From positions 3,172,501 through 3,236,500 of the forward strand of contig NZ_CP102267.1 in assembly GCF_025148125.1 (NCBI RefSeq): a stretch of DNA of 64,000 nt, given 5' to 3'. How positions within the stretch are numbered: position 1 is the stretch's first letter; every line of letters starts with the position of its first letter. Under the pieces are notes generated by a model. The model was not told the DNA's origin, ran no database searches, and worked only from the letters and a program-made list of their open reading frames with translations. The position numbers and the translations under genes were made by a program. The stretch comes from Blautia wexlerae DSM 19850 (GTDB lineage Bacteria; Bacillota; Clostridia; Lachnospirales; Lachnospiraceae). This document shows, in pieces, positions 1 through 8,247 of the stretch.

Positions 1-301
1 AGATTCCCGGGTCTGCAATGATCAGTGCATCCGGCTTCAGTTCTTTCAGTTCTGTCAGATATTCCCTCACACCCGGCAGATCATAATTATGGGCCAGAAT
101 ATTTACCGTCACATAAACTTTCACTCCATGTTCATGGGCAAAAGCGATTCCTTCCTTCATATCTTCATGGGAAAAGTTCTTTGCTTTGGCACGAAGTCCA
201 AAGGCTTCTCCACCGATATATACTGCATCTGCTCCGAAAATAACAGCAATCTTCAATACCTCAAGACTGCTAGCCGGAACCAGCAATTCTATTTTTCTCA
301 T
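1..301 (-). CDS. trhP: Peptidase U32 family protein, TrhP-like tRNA hydroxylation factor (3' part missing)
   Basis: The frame starts with ATG at 301 (MRKIELLVPASS) and is still open at the window edge, so only about 100 N-terminal residues are seen. The opening LLVPASSLEVLKIAVIFGADAVYIGG is the typical N-terminus of U32 'collagenase-like' proteins. In Bacillus subtilis the U32 proteins TrhP1/P2 (YrrN/YrrO) are encoded next to TrmR (YrrM) and make 5-hydroxyuridine at tRNA position 34, which TrmR then methylates. Here the gene follows the trmR-like gene by 5 bp in the same order, so the same role is inferred. Which of the two U32 paralogues this is cannot be told from the fragment. Confidence 0.85.
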   Translation of the reverse strand, partial: MRKIELLVPASSLEVLKIAVIFGADAVYIGGEAFGLRAKAKNFSHEDMKEGIAFAHEHGVKVYVTVNILAHNYDLPGVREYLTELKELKPDALIIADPGI

Positions 302-306
302 ATTGT

Positions 307-951
307 TCACTCCTGTTTCACACTGACTGTAACTCCGTCTCCCAGGGGAATGATCGAAGTTATCAGGGATGGATTATGTTTCAGTTCATACAGATACTCA
401 CGCATTCTCTTATATATGGTTCTGTTTCTGCGCTCTACCAGATAATGGGATTCTATGATATCTCCCTCCTGAAGCACATTGTCAGAGATGAGAACACCGC
501 CATTTTTCATAAGACGCATCACATCCGGAAGCCAGTTGATATACTGTCCCTTTGCAGCATCCATAAAAATCATGTCAAACGAATCTTCCAGTTCTTTTAA
601 TATCTGTCCTGCGTCTCCCTCAAGCAGAGTAATCTGCGCTTCCCGTCCGGCTCTCCTGAAATTCTCTTTTGCGATGGGAATTCTCTTCTCATAATTCTCG
701 ATCGTTACGATTTCAAGATCCTCAGGACCATATTCACACATAAGAAGTGTGGAGAAGCCAATGGCTGTCCCCACCTCCAGAATACGCTTCGGCCGGTTTA
801 CAGCCAGAAACATTTTTATAAAGCTCTGCATTTCTCTCCGGATGATCGGCACCCGTTCCCTGATGGCATACTGCTCCAATTCTTCAAGAAACGGTGTATT
901 TCCCATATCCAGTGAATTAATATAGGTACGCATCCGCTCGTCAACTATCAC
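307..951 (-). CDS. trmR: Class I SAM-dependent O-methyltransferase, tRNA 5-hydroxyuridine methyltransferase TrmR (YrrM)
   Basis: A 214-residue single-domain Rossmann methyltransferase of the catechol-OMT-like family. EVGTAIGFS (residues 59-67) is the SAM-binding glycine loop. D131 in FMDAAKGQY and the DN pair at 157-158 are the usual metal/substrate residues. In B. subtilis the orthologue converts ho5U34 to mo5U34 in tRNA and sits between the mltG-like and U32 genes, exactly as here. The start overlaps the stop of the upstream mltG-like gene by 4 bp (ATGA), so the two are translationally coupled. Family membership is clear; the tRNA role rests on synteny. Confidence 0.88.
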   Translation of the reverse strand: MIVDERMRTYINSLDMGNTPFLEELEQYAIRERVPIIRREMQSFIKMFLAVNRPKRILEVGTAIGFSTLLMCEYGPEDLEIVTIENYEKRIPIAKENFRRAGREAQITLLEGDAGQILKELEDSFDMIFMDAAKGQYINWLPDVMRLMKNGGVLISDNVLQEGDIIESHYLVERRNRTIYKRMREYLYELKHNPSLITSIIPLGDGVTVSVKQE

Positions 952-1352
952 GAATCACTTACCCCTTCCTGTTCATCATCACCTGCCAGAATTCCCATGA
1001 TACGATTAGGTGTATATGCTGTACTTAACAGATACGTTCCGGCCTGAAGCTTTCCATGATAAGTGGACAGTCTCTCCTGAACATAAAATACCGTTGCACT
1101 CTTGACCAGACCTTTTTTTTGAAGAGTTTTGGCAATCTTGTACAAGGAAGTATCTTCCTTGATCACCACTGTAACTTCCTGTCCTTCTCCGGGACTCATG
1201 GCCTGCTGATTAAAGACATCATGTCCAAACTGATAAGAAGCCTTTCCTACCCAGAAAAGTAAAACTATCACACATATATAAAGTACGATCTTAAAAAACG
1301 TTCCTGCAACAACAACACCTGCTGCACCTGCACGTTCTCTGGTATCACTCAT
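948..1352 (-). CDS. Short MltG-like membrane protein without catalytic domain
   Basis: A 134-residue protein with one membrane segment (about residues 19-38) followed by an extracellular region with the MltG/YceG N-terminal pattern: a LysM-like stretch (TSLYKIAKTLQKKGLVKSA), then LQAGTYLLS and a threonine/asparagine-rich turn. It sits where yrrL (mltG) lies in B. subtilis, but full MltG is about 340 residues and carries the endolytic transglycosylase domain with its catalytic glutamate, which is absent here. The frame ends cleanly at a stop overlapping trmR, and no frameshifted remnant of the missing domain is seen, so this looks like a stable short form rather than a fresh truncation. An AGGAAA site precedes the ATG. 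Confidence 0.7.
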   Translation of the reverse strand: MSDTRERAGAAGVVVAGTFFKIVLYICVIVLLFWVGKASYQFGHDVFNQQAMSPGEGQEVTVVIKEDTSLYKIAKTLQKKGLVKSATVFYVQERLSTYHGKLQAGTYLLSTAYTPNRIMGILAGDDEQEGVSDS

Positions 1353-1441
1353 AAGCTATTTCCTTTCTGTATGTCAGGCGGATAAAGTCATCCGCTCAGT
1401 TATCTGCTCACAGCAGGATAACTGTTTTACAGTTTATCTGC

Positions 1442-1786
1442 TCACATTCCCGGGACCTCTATATCAATACCTTCTCCCAGTTTTATACAGATTCTCTGCA
1501 TCATTTTACACAAAGCAAGCTCCGCATCCAGATACGCATTCACTTCCGGGTGTCTGCGCAGCTCTGCGGATTCTTTTCCCATCTGCTCTACAACTTCAAA
1601 CAGATTATCGGAATCACATTCATTCTGGACTTTATAATTATCTGCCCTGAATGTATCCACACGTGCCTTCAGTTCGGGCTTCTTTTTCAGGATATCACTC
1701 TGCTTCTGAAATTCCAGATATTCAGGGCTCTCCTTTATAGCCTCCAGAAGCCCTTTAATACTTTCCTCTATTGTATTTGGTTCCAT
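1442..1786 (-). CDS. YlbF family protein (RNase Y-complex/RicF-like regulator)
   Basis: A 114-residue, helix-rich, acidic protein with the YlbF/YmcA pattern (ESPEYLEFQKQSDILKKKPELKARVDTF, then a C-terminal helix with two cysteines). In B. subtilis YlbF, YmcA and YaaT form the Y-complex that redirects RNase Y and helps competence and sporulation. Its stop lies 1 bp upstream... in transcript order it follows the RNase J gene by 1 bp, so a link to RNA decay is suggested by context as well as by family. Its exact partner in this organism is not shown. Confidence 0.75.
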   Translation of the reverse strand: MEPNTIEESIKGLLEAIKESPEYLEFQKQSDILKKKPELKARVDTFRADNYKVQNECDSDNLFEVVEQMGKESAELRRHPEVNAYLDAELALCKMMQRICIKLGEGIDIEVPGM

Positions 1787-1787
1787 T

Positions 1788-3683
1788 TTATGCCTCCATG
1801 ATAATAGGCAGGATCATAGGACTTCTCTTGGTACGTTTCCATAAAAATTCACTGAGCGCATCCTTCACAACTGTCTTGATCTTGCCCCAGTCCGTAATAT
1901 TACGTTCCAGACAAGAATCCAGTGCATTCTCTACCACTTCTCTTGCACCATCCATCAGATCCTCAGATTCCCTCACATATACGAAGCCTCTGGAAACAAT
2001 GTCCGGTCCTGCAAGAATCACATTGCTGTGGCGTTCCAACGTAACCACAACGATCATAATTCCATCTTCTGCAAGATGCTGACGGTCACGAAGAACGATA
2101 TTTCCTACATCTCCTACACCAAGTCCGTCTACCAGGATTGCTCCTGTGTGTACAGTGCCTGTTACTTGTGCACTCTGGCTGTCAAGCTCCAGAATATTTC
2201 CGGATGCAAGGACAAAGATATTCTCTTTGGGGATTCCAAGTTCCTCAACTACATTTTTCTGTGCGGTCAGATGTCTGTATTCACCATGAACAGGGATTGC
2301 ATATTTCGGTTTTACCAGAGAATAGATCAGCTTGATTTCTTCCTGGCAGGCATGTCCGGAAACATGGACATCCTGGAAAATAACCTTCGCACCCTTCATG
2401 GAAAGCTCATTGATAACCTTGGATACCGCTTTCTCATTTCCCGGAATCGGATTGGAACTGAAAATAATAGTATCATTCGGTTTGATCACTATTTTCTTAT
2501 GGATGTTTGCAGCCATACGGGAAAGAGCTGCCATGGATTCACCCTGGCTTCCTGTTGTGATCAGCACTACCTGTTCATCCGGGTAATTCTTAACCTGATC
2601 GATCTCAATCAGAGTCTGATCCGGAATGCGAAGGTATCCAAGCTCTGCTGCAGTTGTGATAACATTTACCATACTGCGGCCCTCTACTGCAACCTTGCGT
2701 CCGAAACGATAAGCTGTGTTAATGATCTGCTGTACGCGGTCTACATTGGATGCAAAAGTGGCAATAATGATTCTGTTTGTCTTATATTCATTGAAAAGAT
2801 TATCAAACACATGTCCCACAGAACGTTCAGACATGGTAAATCCGGTTCTCTCTGCATTAGTACTGTCACACATCAGTGCCAGTACTCCCTTTCTTCCAAT
2901 CTCTGCAAAACGCTGCAGATCAATGGCATCTCCGAATACAGGAGTATAATCTACTTTAAAGTCGCCGGTATGCACTACGATGCCTGCCGGAGAATAGATC
3001 GCAAGTGCAGATGCATCCTGGATACTATGGTTTGTCTTGATAAATTCAATTGAAAAATCACCAAGATTAATGACCTGTCCATGCCTTACTTCCTTTAACT
3101 TGGTAGTATTGGTCATATTATGCTCTTTCAGCTTATTTGCAATAAGAGCAATGGTCAGCTTCGTGGAATAAACAGGGACATTTACATCTTTGAGTACATA
3201 CGGCAGCGCACCGATATGGTCCTCATGTCCATGAGTGATCACAAAGCCTTTTACTTTGGAAATATTCTCTTTTAAATAGGTGACATCCGGAATGACAAGG
3301 TCAATTCCGAGCATATCATCTTCCGGGAAAGCAAGACCGCAGTCTACCACAACAATGCTGTCTTCATATTCAAATGCTGTGATATTCATTCCAATCTGTT
3401 CCAGACCACCCAGAGGAATGATCTTTAATTTAGATGTTGGTTTCTTCGGTCTGCGGGAAGAATTCTTTATCGCAGCCTTAAATGGTACCTGTATTCCGTT
3501 CTTCTCTTTATCTGCCGGAGCCTTGCGGTCCTGCATTGGTTTTCTTCCATAAGAGTTTCTGTGCTGTGGTTTATATTTATAATTCTTCGGTCTGTTGTAT
3601 GGCCTCTTCTGACCATGTCCGAACTGTCCGTCATGATTTTCACGCGCTTCATTATTAAACTGGTTGTTATTTTCGTTACTCAA
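1788..3683 (-). CDS. rnj: Ribonuclease J
   Basis: A 631-residue metallo-beta-lactamase/beta-CASP nuclease with endo- and 5'-3' exonuclease roles in mRNA decay and rRNA maturation. The zinc motif HGHEDHIG is at residues 151-158, followed by the beta-CASP region (STNAERTGFT, SNVDRVQQ, SGHACQEE, PVHGEYRH) and the C-terminal domain. The start is TTG at 3683, chosen because GGAGG lies 8 bp upstream; no better ATG is available. The first 85 or so residues are an unusual Asn/Gln/Lys/Arg-rich tail ending just before the globular domain at KLKIIPLGGLEQIG; this is probably disordered and may bind RNA or partners. Confidence 0.95.
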   Translation of the reverse strand: MSNENNNQFNNEARENHDGQFGHGQKRPYNRPKNYKYKPQHRNSYGRKPMQDRKAPADKEKNGIQVPFKAAIKNSSRRPKKPTSKLKIIPLGGLEQIGMNITAFEYEDSIVVVDCGLAFPEDDMLGIDLVIPDVTYLKENISKVKGFVITHGHEDHIGALPYVLKDVNVPVYSTKLTIALIANKLKEHNMTNTTKLKEVRHGQVINLGDFSIEFIKTNHSIQDASALAIYSPAGIVVHTGDFKVDYTPVFGDAIDLQRFAEIGRKGVLALMCDSTNAERTGFTMSERSVGHVFDNLFNEYKTNRIIIATFASNVDRVQQIINTAYRFGRKVAVEGRSMVNVITTAAELGYLRIPDQTLIEIDQVKNYPDEQVVLITTGSQGESMAALSRMAANIHKKIVIKPNDTIIFSSNPIPGNEKAVSKVINELSMKGAKVIFQDVHVSGHACQEEIKLIYSLVKPKYAIPVHGEYRHLTAQKNVVEELGIPKENIFVLASGNILELDSQSAQVTGTVHTGAILVDGLGVGDVGNIVLRDRQHLAEDGIMIVVVTLERHSNVILAGPDIVSRGFVYVRESEDLMDGAREVVENALDSCLERNITDWGKIKTVVKDALSEFLWKRTKRSPMILPIIMEA

Positions 3684-3699
3684 GTACTACACCTCCATG

Positions 3700-3957
3700 C
3701 TACATTTCAAGGTCTACGTCATCTAACATTTGTTCAAATACTTTAAAAACAGCCTGCATCTCATCCTCGTCCTCGACCATTTCATAGCAGGCTTCCTGAC
3801 TGTCATCCTCTGACACGTCTTTAAAAATATAGGCTGTCGCCTCATCATCCTGAGAATCAGATACCAGAAGATATGCAACTCCTCCGATCCTAGTCTGCTC
3901 CTCTACATAAAACTCCGCTTCTGTTCCGTCCTCAAGCTGAAATTTAATTTTCTCCAT
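3700..3957 (-). CDS. DUF1292 family protein (YrzB-like)
   Basis: An 85-residue acidic protein (MEKIKFQLEDGTEAEFYVEEQTRIGGVAYLLVSD). The pattern of a short beta-rich domain followed by an acidic tail is that of DUF1292. In Bacillus and clostridia it lies between ruvX and downstream genes, as here; no biochemical function is known. It lies 12 bp after ruvX in the same transcript. Confidence 0.85.
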   Translation of the reverse strand: MEKIKFQLEDGTEAEFYVEEQTRIGGVAYLLVSDSQDDEATAYIFKDVSEDDSQEACYEMVEDEDEMQAVFKVFEQMLDDVDLEM

Positions 3958-3969
3958 CTTATTAATCTC

Positions 3970-4392
3970 CTAACAGGACAGGGAATCCAGATATCCCTGC
4001 AAAATAAAAACAGCAGCCAGCTGATCCAGATACTGCTTGCGGTTCTCTCTGCGCACACTGGCTTCCATTAAAGTACGATTGGCTTCTACTGTTGTCAGAC
4101 GCTCGTCCCACATGATCACTTCAAGACCTGTACGTGTCTCCAGCATTTCTTTAAATTCCAGTGATTTTTGGGCACGTTCTCCAATCGTATTGTTCATGTT
4201 CTTCGGATATCCAAGCACGATCTTCTCCACGTGATATTCCGAAACAAGTTCTTCAATACGGGCAAGTGTCTGGCGCAGGTGGTTCTCCTGTTTACGCCAG
4301 ATCGTCTCTACACCCTGAGCGGTGATCCCCAACGGATCACTAATGGCTACACCGACTGTTTTTGATCCATAATCTAATCCCAGAATCCTCAT
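3970..4392 (-). CDS. ruvX: Holliday junction resolvase-like RuvX (YqgF)
   Basis: A 140-residue RNase H-fold protein beginning [19 protein letters not shown], in which the first aspartate (D7) is catalytic. [14 protein letters not shown] and [10 protein letters not shown] supply the remaining acidic motifs. YqgF/RuvX enzymes are involved in pre-16S rRNA 5'-end maturation in E. coli and have been proposed as junction resolvases. The ATG lies 1 bp after the ireB stop, and the gene order ireB-ruvX-DUF1292 is conserved across Firmicutes. Confidence 0.93.
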   Translation of the reverse strand: MRILGLDYGSKTVGVAISDPLGITAQGVETIWRKQENHLRQTLARIEELVSEYHVEKIVLGYPKNMNNTIGERAQKSLEFKEMLETRTGLEVIMWDERLTTVEANRTLMEASVRRENRKQYLDQLAAVFILQGYLDSLSC

Positions 4393-4393
4393 A

Positions 4394-4666
4394 TCAGCGT
4401 TCCCAGGATTTGTTCTTAATATACTCGTTTAAAAGTTCCTCTACCAGTTCGTCGCGCTCTACCTTCATGATCATGCTTCTTGCGCCCTTGTGACTGGTAA
4501 TATAAGTAGGATCTCCGGACATAATATATCCAACGATCTGATTGACCGGATTGTATCCTTTCTCATCCATTGCTGTGTAAACGAGATCCAGAACTTCTTT
4601 TACCTGAAGTTCCTGGTCTGGTTTTGTTCTGAAATATTGGGTATTACCCAGATTGTTCTCTGCCAT
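4394..4666 (-). CDS. ireB: IreB family regulatory phosphoprotein (UPF0297, YrzL)
   Basis: A 90-residue protein starting [12 protein letters not shown] and including the family signature [27 protein letters not shown]. The start at 4666 was preferred over an ATG 28 codons upstream because AAGGA lies about 10 bp before it and family members begin in this way. In Enterococcus faecalis IreB is phosphorylated on N-terminal threonines by the PASTA kinase IreK and tunes cephalosporin resistance. A Thr-Gln-Tyr is present near the N-terminus here, but conservation of the exact phosphosite is an inference. Confidence 0.92.
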   Translation of the reverse strand: MAENNLGNTQYFRTKPDQELQVKEVLDLVYTAMDEKGYNPVNQIVGYIMSGDPTYITSHKGARSMIMKVERDELVEELLNEYIKNKSWER

Positions 4667-4831
4667 TTTATTCACGTCCTTACCTGATTTATTGTCGCAA
4701 AGCCTTCTTAGTAATTCTGCTTTGCTATGTATTGCAAATTTCGTATACAATACACATATTTTCTTCTATATTTTAATATAATTTCACGTATTGTGCAACC
4801 GCAAATTTATTGATGATTATTCGTTACTGTT

Positions 4832-4880
4832 GTTACTGTTCACACACCACTATTCCGCTGAGAATGAAGTGAACTGTAAC
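4832..4880. repeat. Inverted repeat of the dispersed GTTACTGTTCAC family after mtaB
   Basis: GTTACTGTTCAC (4832-4843) and GTGAACTGTAAC (4869-4880) form a 12-bp inverted repeat with one mismatch. It starts at the mtaB stop codon, so the RNA would carry this hairpin at the end of the mtaB message. Related sequences recur near 19806, 30081, 39601, 50796 and 59290. There is no clear T-run, so it is not a standard terminator. Confidence 0.6.
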
Positions 4881-6211
4881 TATTCTACTCCCAGAACCTC
4901 ACCTGTTAATGTATGTTCTTCCAGGAATTCTTCAGCTTTTACAGTAATGATATCATTCACACTGTAGTTGTCCTGTTTTTTCACTGCTGTTTTAATATAT
5001 TCCATACTGTGGCCGATATACCACTGCTCTCCGTTAATCTCTACTTCTTCCTCAAGAAGTACTTTCAGTTCACCGCCGAGCATGGATTTCTCATATTCTC
5101 TCGCATGCTGTTCATTTAAAGCAAGCATCTTGTCACTTCTGACCGTTTTCTGTGCTTCAGTGAGCTGTCCGGACATGGCTGCAGCCTTTGTTCCATGGCG
5201 GCGGGAATATTTGAAAATATGAGTTTCATAAAAATGAATGCTCTCTACGAAATCATAGGAATCCTGAAAATCTTCTTCTGTTTCCATCGGAAAACCAACG
5301 ATCACATCTGTGGTAAGTGCAGGATTTCCCAGATATTTTCTCAGAAGCCCGCATTTCTCTGCATACTCTGCGCTTCTGTATCTGCGATTCATTCGCTCCA
5401 GTGTGGTATCACATCCGCTCTGCAGGGACAGATGGAAATGCGGACACATTTTCGGCAATGCGGTAATGCTCTGCACAAATTCTTCTGTGATGATTCCCGG
5501 TTCCAGGGAGCCCAGACGGATTCGTTCGATTCCTTCTACCTCATGTACTGCCCGGATCAGGGAAAGCAGTGTTTCTTTCTCTTCTGCCGGGAAATCTACA
5601 CCATAAGAGCTTAAATGAATTCCTGTCAGAACGACTTCCTTATATCCTTTTGCTGCAAGTGCATGAACCTCATCCATTACATGCGCGATCTTACGGCTTC
5701 TGACACGACCTCTTGCATAAGGAATGATACAGTAAGTACAGAATTGATTACAGCCATCCTGAACTTTGATATATGCGCGTACATGCTCTGCTGTATGATC
5801 AATTGCCAGTTCTTCATATTCTTTTGTCTGGTTGATCTTGAGCACATGTTTCTGTTTGGTGTGCTGTTGCTCATATTCCTCGAGTACCTGGACAATATTT
5901 CCCTTCTGATTGTTTCCAAGGATCAGGTCTACAGCCTCATCTTTATCCAGTTTCCCTTCATCTGTCTGTACATAACATCCGGCTGCGATCACGATAGCAT
6001 CCGGGTTCATTTTCTTTGCTTTGTGCAGCATCTGTCTGGATTTACGGTCTGCAATGTTGGTTACTGTACAGGTATTAATCAAATATACATCAGCCCCCGG
6101 TTCAAAAGGTACGATCTCGTAGCCCGCTTCTTCCAGAAGCTGCTGCATGGCTTCTACTTCATAGGCGTTTACTTTACATCCTAAGTTGTGAAGTGCAACT
6201 TTTTTTCCCAT
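4880..6211 (-). CDS. mtaB: tRNA (N6-L-threonylcarbamoyladenosine(37)-C2)-methylthiotransferase MtaB
   Basis: A 443-residue radical-SAM methylthiotransferase that converts t6A37 to ms2t6A37 in ANN-decoding tRNAs. The N-terminal UPF0004 domain has the three Fe-S cysteines (NLGCKVNAYE, INTCTVTN, AAGCYVQT). The radical-SAM cluster CNQFCTYC is at about residue 154, and a C-terminal TRAM-like domain spans about 375-440. The sequence type (long spacing, RGRVRSR after the cluster) fits MtaB rather than MiaB or RimO. AGGAGGAAAGA directly precedes the ATG. Confidence 0.94.
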   Translation of the reverse strand: MGKKVALHNLGCKVNAYEVEAMQQLLEEAGYEIVPFEPGADVYLINTCTVTNIADRKSRQMLHKAKKMNPDAIVIAAGCYVQTDEGKLDKDEAVDLILGNNQKGNIVQVLEEYEQQHTKQKHVLKINQTKEYEELAIDHTAEHVRAYIKVQDGCNQFCTYCIIPYARGRVRSRKIAHVMDEVHALAAKGYKEVVLTGIHLSSYGVDFPAEEKETLLSLIRAVHEVEGIERIRLGSLEPGIITEEFVQSITALPKMCPHFHLSLQSGCDTTLERMNRRYRSAEYAEKCGLLRKYLGNPALTTDVIVGFPMETEEDFQDSYDFVESIHFYETHIFKYSRRHGTKAAAMSGQLTEAQKTVRSDKMLALNEQHAREYEKSMLGGELKVLLEEEVEINGEQWYIGHSMEYIKTAVKKQDNYSVNDIITVKAEEFLEEHTLTGEVLGVE

Positions 6212-6436
6212 TCTTTCCTCCTAATTGATTTTTCTGTTTTTATAATTCTATACCTGCATACTCATTTTCTGTAGTCTGGACTTTGTATACATGCTGACAT
6301 TTCGAAAACTTATATGCTTACAGAATAGATTTTGTTTTCGCTTTAGTTATTGTTCATTTTCTACAAAACAGTCTGATATTTTAGCACTGTTCTACATTTT
6401 CACTAAATCTTTCTGGAAATTTTATCCGTTTTCACC

Positions 6437-6465
6437 TTGACTTTTATGGTCTCTGCCGTTAAGAT
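6437..6465 (+). promoter_or_regulatory. Sigma-A promoter of the HPr-like gene
   Basis: TTGACT (6437-6442), 17 bp, TAAGAT (6460-6465). The message would start near 6472 and carry a GCTGAC/GTCAGC hairpin (about 6478-6497) before the strong AGGGAGG site and ATG at 6529. The remaining divergent intergenic sequence, 6212-6436, is AT-rich and shows nothing else that I recognise. Confidence 0.7.
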
Positions 6466-6528
6466 GAAAACTGTAAGCTGACAGACAATCAGGTCAGCAA
6501 ATAACTATTATTAAGGGAGGTTCTCATA

Positions 6529-6765
6529 ATGAAAACAGTTAAAATTTCACTGAACTCTATCGATAAAGTGAAAGCGTTCGTTAATGAAATCAGCAAATTC
6601 GACTGCGATTTCGATTTAGTATCCGGAAGATATGTAATCGACGCAAAATCTATCATGGGTATTTTCAGCCTTGATTTATCCAAACCAATCGATTTAAACG
6701 TCCACGCTGATGGCGCTGCTCTTGATACCGTTATGGCAATCGTAGGCAAATACGTTACAGAATAA
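6529..6765 (+). CDS. HPr-like protein lacking the phosphorylatable histidine
   Basis: A 78-residue protein with the HPr fold pattern. The regulatory-serine region is well kept: KSIMGIFSLDLSKP, with S41 matching HPr Ser46. The active-site histidine region of true HPr (LHARPA) is replaced by NSIDKVKAFV, so it cannot be a phosphocarrier from PEP. It stands alone, in the opposite direction to all neighbours, with its own promoter and terminator. A regulatory (Crh-like) or structural role is possible; Crh also lacks His15 but keeps Ser46. Confidence 0.8.
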   Translation: MKTVKISLNSIDKVKAFVNEISKFDCDFDLVSGRYVIDAKSIMGIFSLDLSKPIDLNVHADGAALDTVMAIVGKYVTE

Positions 6766-6781
6766 TTTTTTCGCAGTCATT

Positions 6782-6811
6782 GAGGAACTGTTTACCAGTT
6801 CCTCTTTTTTT
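6782..6811 (+). terminator. Rho-independent terminator of the HPr-like gene
   Basis: GAGGAACTG, a 5-nt loop, CAGTTCCTC, then seven T: a perfect 9-bp stem 16 bp after the stop. Confidence 0.92.
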
Positions 6812-6880
6812 GTATACCAGAGTTTCAAGTTCAAACATAAGGAAGTAGCGTCAGCAGATTCCGAATGTTTGTAATCGATA

Positions 6881-8062
6881 TTAATCAATCTCAATAATCT
6901 CAACAGTCTCCAGCGCTGTCTTCATGAGTTCGTCAATTTTTTCTTCCAGTTTTGTTTCAGAACGGTGGATCACGTTCAGGTTTGGTTTGGTAACCGGATG
7001 TTTTGCCACGAAAATAGTACAACAGTCTTCGAATGGCTGAATGGATGTTTCATAGGTTCCAATTTCCCAGGATCTTTCTACGATTTCCTGTTTGTCGAAT
7101 CCGATAACCGGACGGTATACAGGGAGTGTGCAGACTTCGTTTGTTGCTGCAAGGCTCTGCAGGGTCTGGCTGGCAACCTGACCGATGCTTTCTCCAGTGA
7201 TCAGACCGAGACATCTGCTTTCTTTTGCGAAATGCTCTGCAATACGCATCATGTAACGACGCATAATGATAGTCAGCTCATCGTGCGGACACTGGTCGTA
7301 AATATAGAGCTGGATATCTGTGAAGTTCACTACATGAAGGCGGATTGGTCCACTGTATTTTGCTACCTGTTTTGCCAGATCTACAACTTTCTGTTTTGCT
7401 CTCTCGCTGGTGTATGGCGGAGCGTGGAAATATACAGCGTCAATTTTAACGCCACGTTTTGCGATCATGTATCCTGCTACCGGGCTGTCGATGCCGCCTG
7501 AAAGAAGAAGCATGGCTTTTCCGTTTGTGCCGATCGGCATTCCGCCTGCACCCTTGATAGTCTGGGAATATACATAAATCTTGTCTCTGATTTCCACAGA
7601 GAGAGTCAGATCCGGTTCATGTACATCTACACTTGCATCCGGGAATTCATCCAGAATGCGGCCGCCCAGTTCTGCGCTGACTTCCATGGATGTGATCGGA
7701 TAGGATTTCTTTGCTCTTCTTGTATATACTTTAAAGCTTCCGCTGTAGTTTGGATGACAGTTTTTCATATAAGAAACTACGTCCTTTGCCATCTGCTCGA
7801 ATCCCTGATCCTCGCAGATCACTACAGGGCAGATTCCGACAATACCAAATACGTGCTGCAAAGCTTCTACTGTCTCATCATAATCATACTGTTCCGGGCA
7901 GAATACATAGATTCTTCCCTGTTCTTTCTTTACTTCAAACTCACCTTCTACTTTGGAAAGGGCGATGTTCATCTGCTTTACAAGGGCATCTTCGAAGATG
8001 TATCTGTTCTTGCCCTTGATGGCGATTTCTGCGTATTTTATTAAAAATGCGTGGAATATCAT
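6881..8062 (-). CDS. thiI: tRNA 4-thiouridine synthetase ThiI
   Basis: A 393-residue protein with a ferredoxin-like/THUMP N-terminal part (residues 1-170) and the PP-loop SGGIDSP at 188-194 that adenylates U8 of tRNA. It ends at the Bacillus-type length, without the C-terminal rhodanese domain of the E. coli enzyme, so sulfur must come directly from a partner cysteine desulfurase. That partner is the next gene upstream (8248-9402), as in the B. subtilis nifZ-thiI pair. The ATG at 8062 follows a GAGAAGGAGAAAC site. Confidence 0.95.
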   Translation of the reverse strand: MIFHAFLIKYAEIAIKGKNRYIFEDALVKQMNIALSKVEGEFEVKKEQGRIYVFCPEQYDYDETVEALQHVFGIVGICPVVICEDQGFEQMAKDVVSYMKNCHPNYSGSFKVYTRRAKKSYPITSMEVSAELGGRILDEFPDASVDVHEPDLTLSVEIRDKIYVYSQTIKGAGGMPIGTNGKAMLLLSGGIDSPVAGYMIAKRGVKIDAVYFHAPPYTSERAKQKVVDLAKQVAKYSGPIRLHVVNFTDIQLYIYDQCPHDELTIIMRRYMMRIAEHFAKESRCLGLITGESIGQVASQTLQSLAATNEVCTLPVYRPVIGFDKQEIVERSWEIGTYETSIQPFEDCCTIFVAKHPVTKPNLNVIHRSETKLEEKIDELMKTALETVEIIEID

Positions 8063-8247
8063 TTGTTTCTCCTTCTCTTATTTTGCTTATAATAAATTGT
8101 TTTATATAATATTAGAATTAATATTTTTCTGGATTTAATATCTGTAATTTTCAAATAGAATTCATATAAATGCTATTAACAACCTTTTCAAATATTCCTG
8201 AGCTTATCTCAGGTTCCATTCCAAATATCACTTATAACTATTATTTG

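Noticed and set aside
2028..3053. 341-residue rightward open frame opposite rnj
   Set aside because: It is antisense to the well-supported RNase J gene, Cys/His/Ser-rich with no family pattern and no ribosome site.
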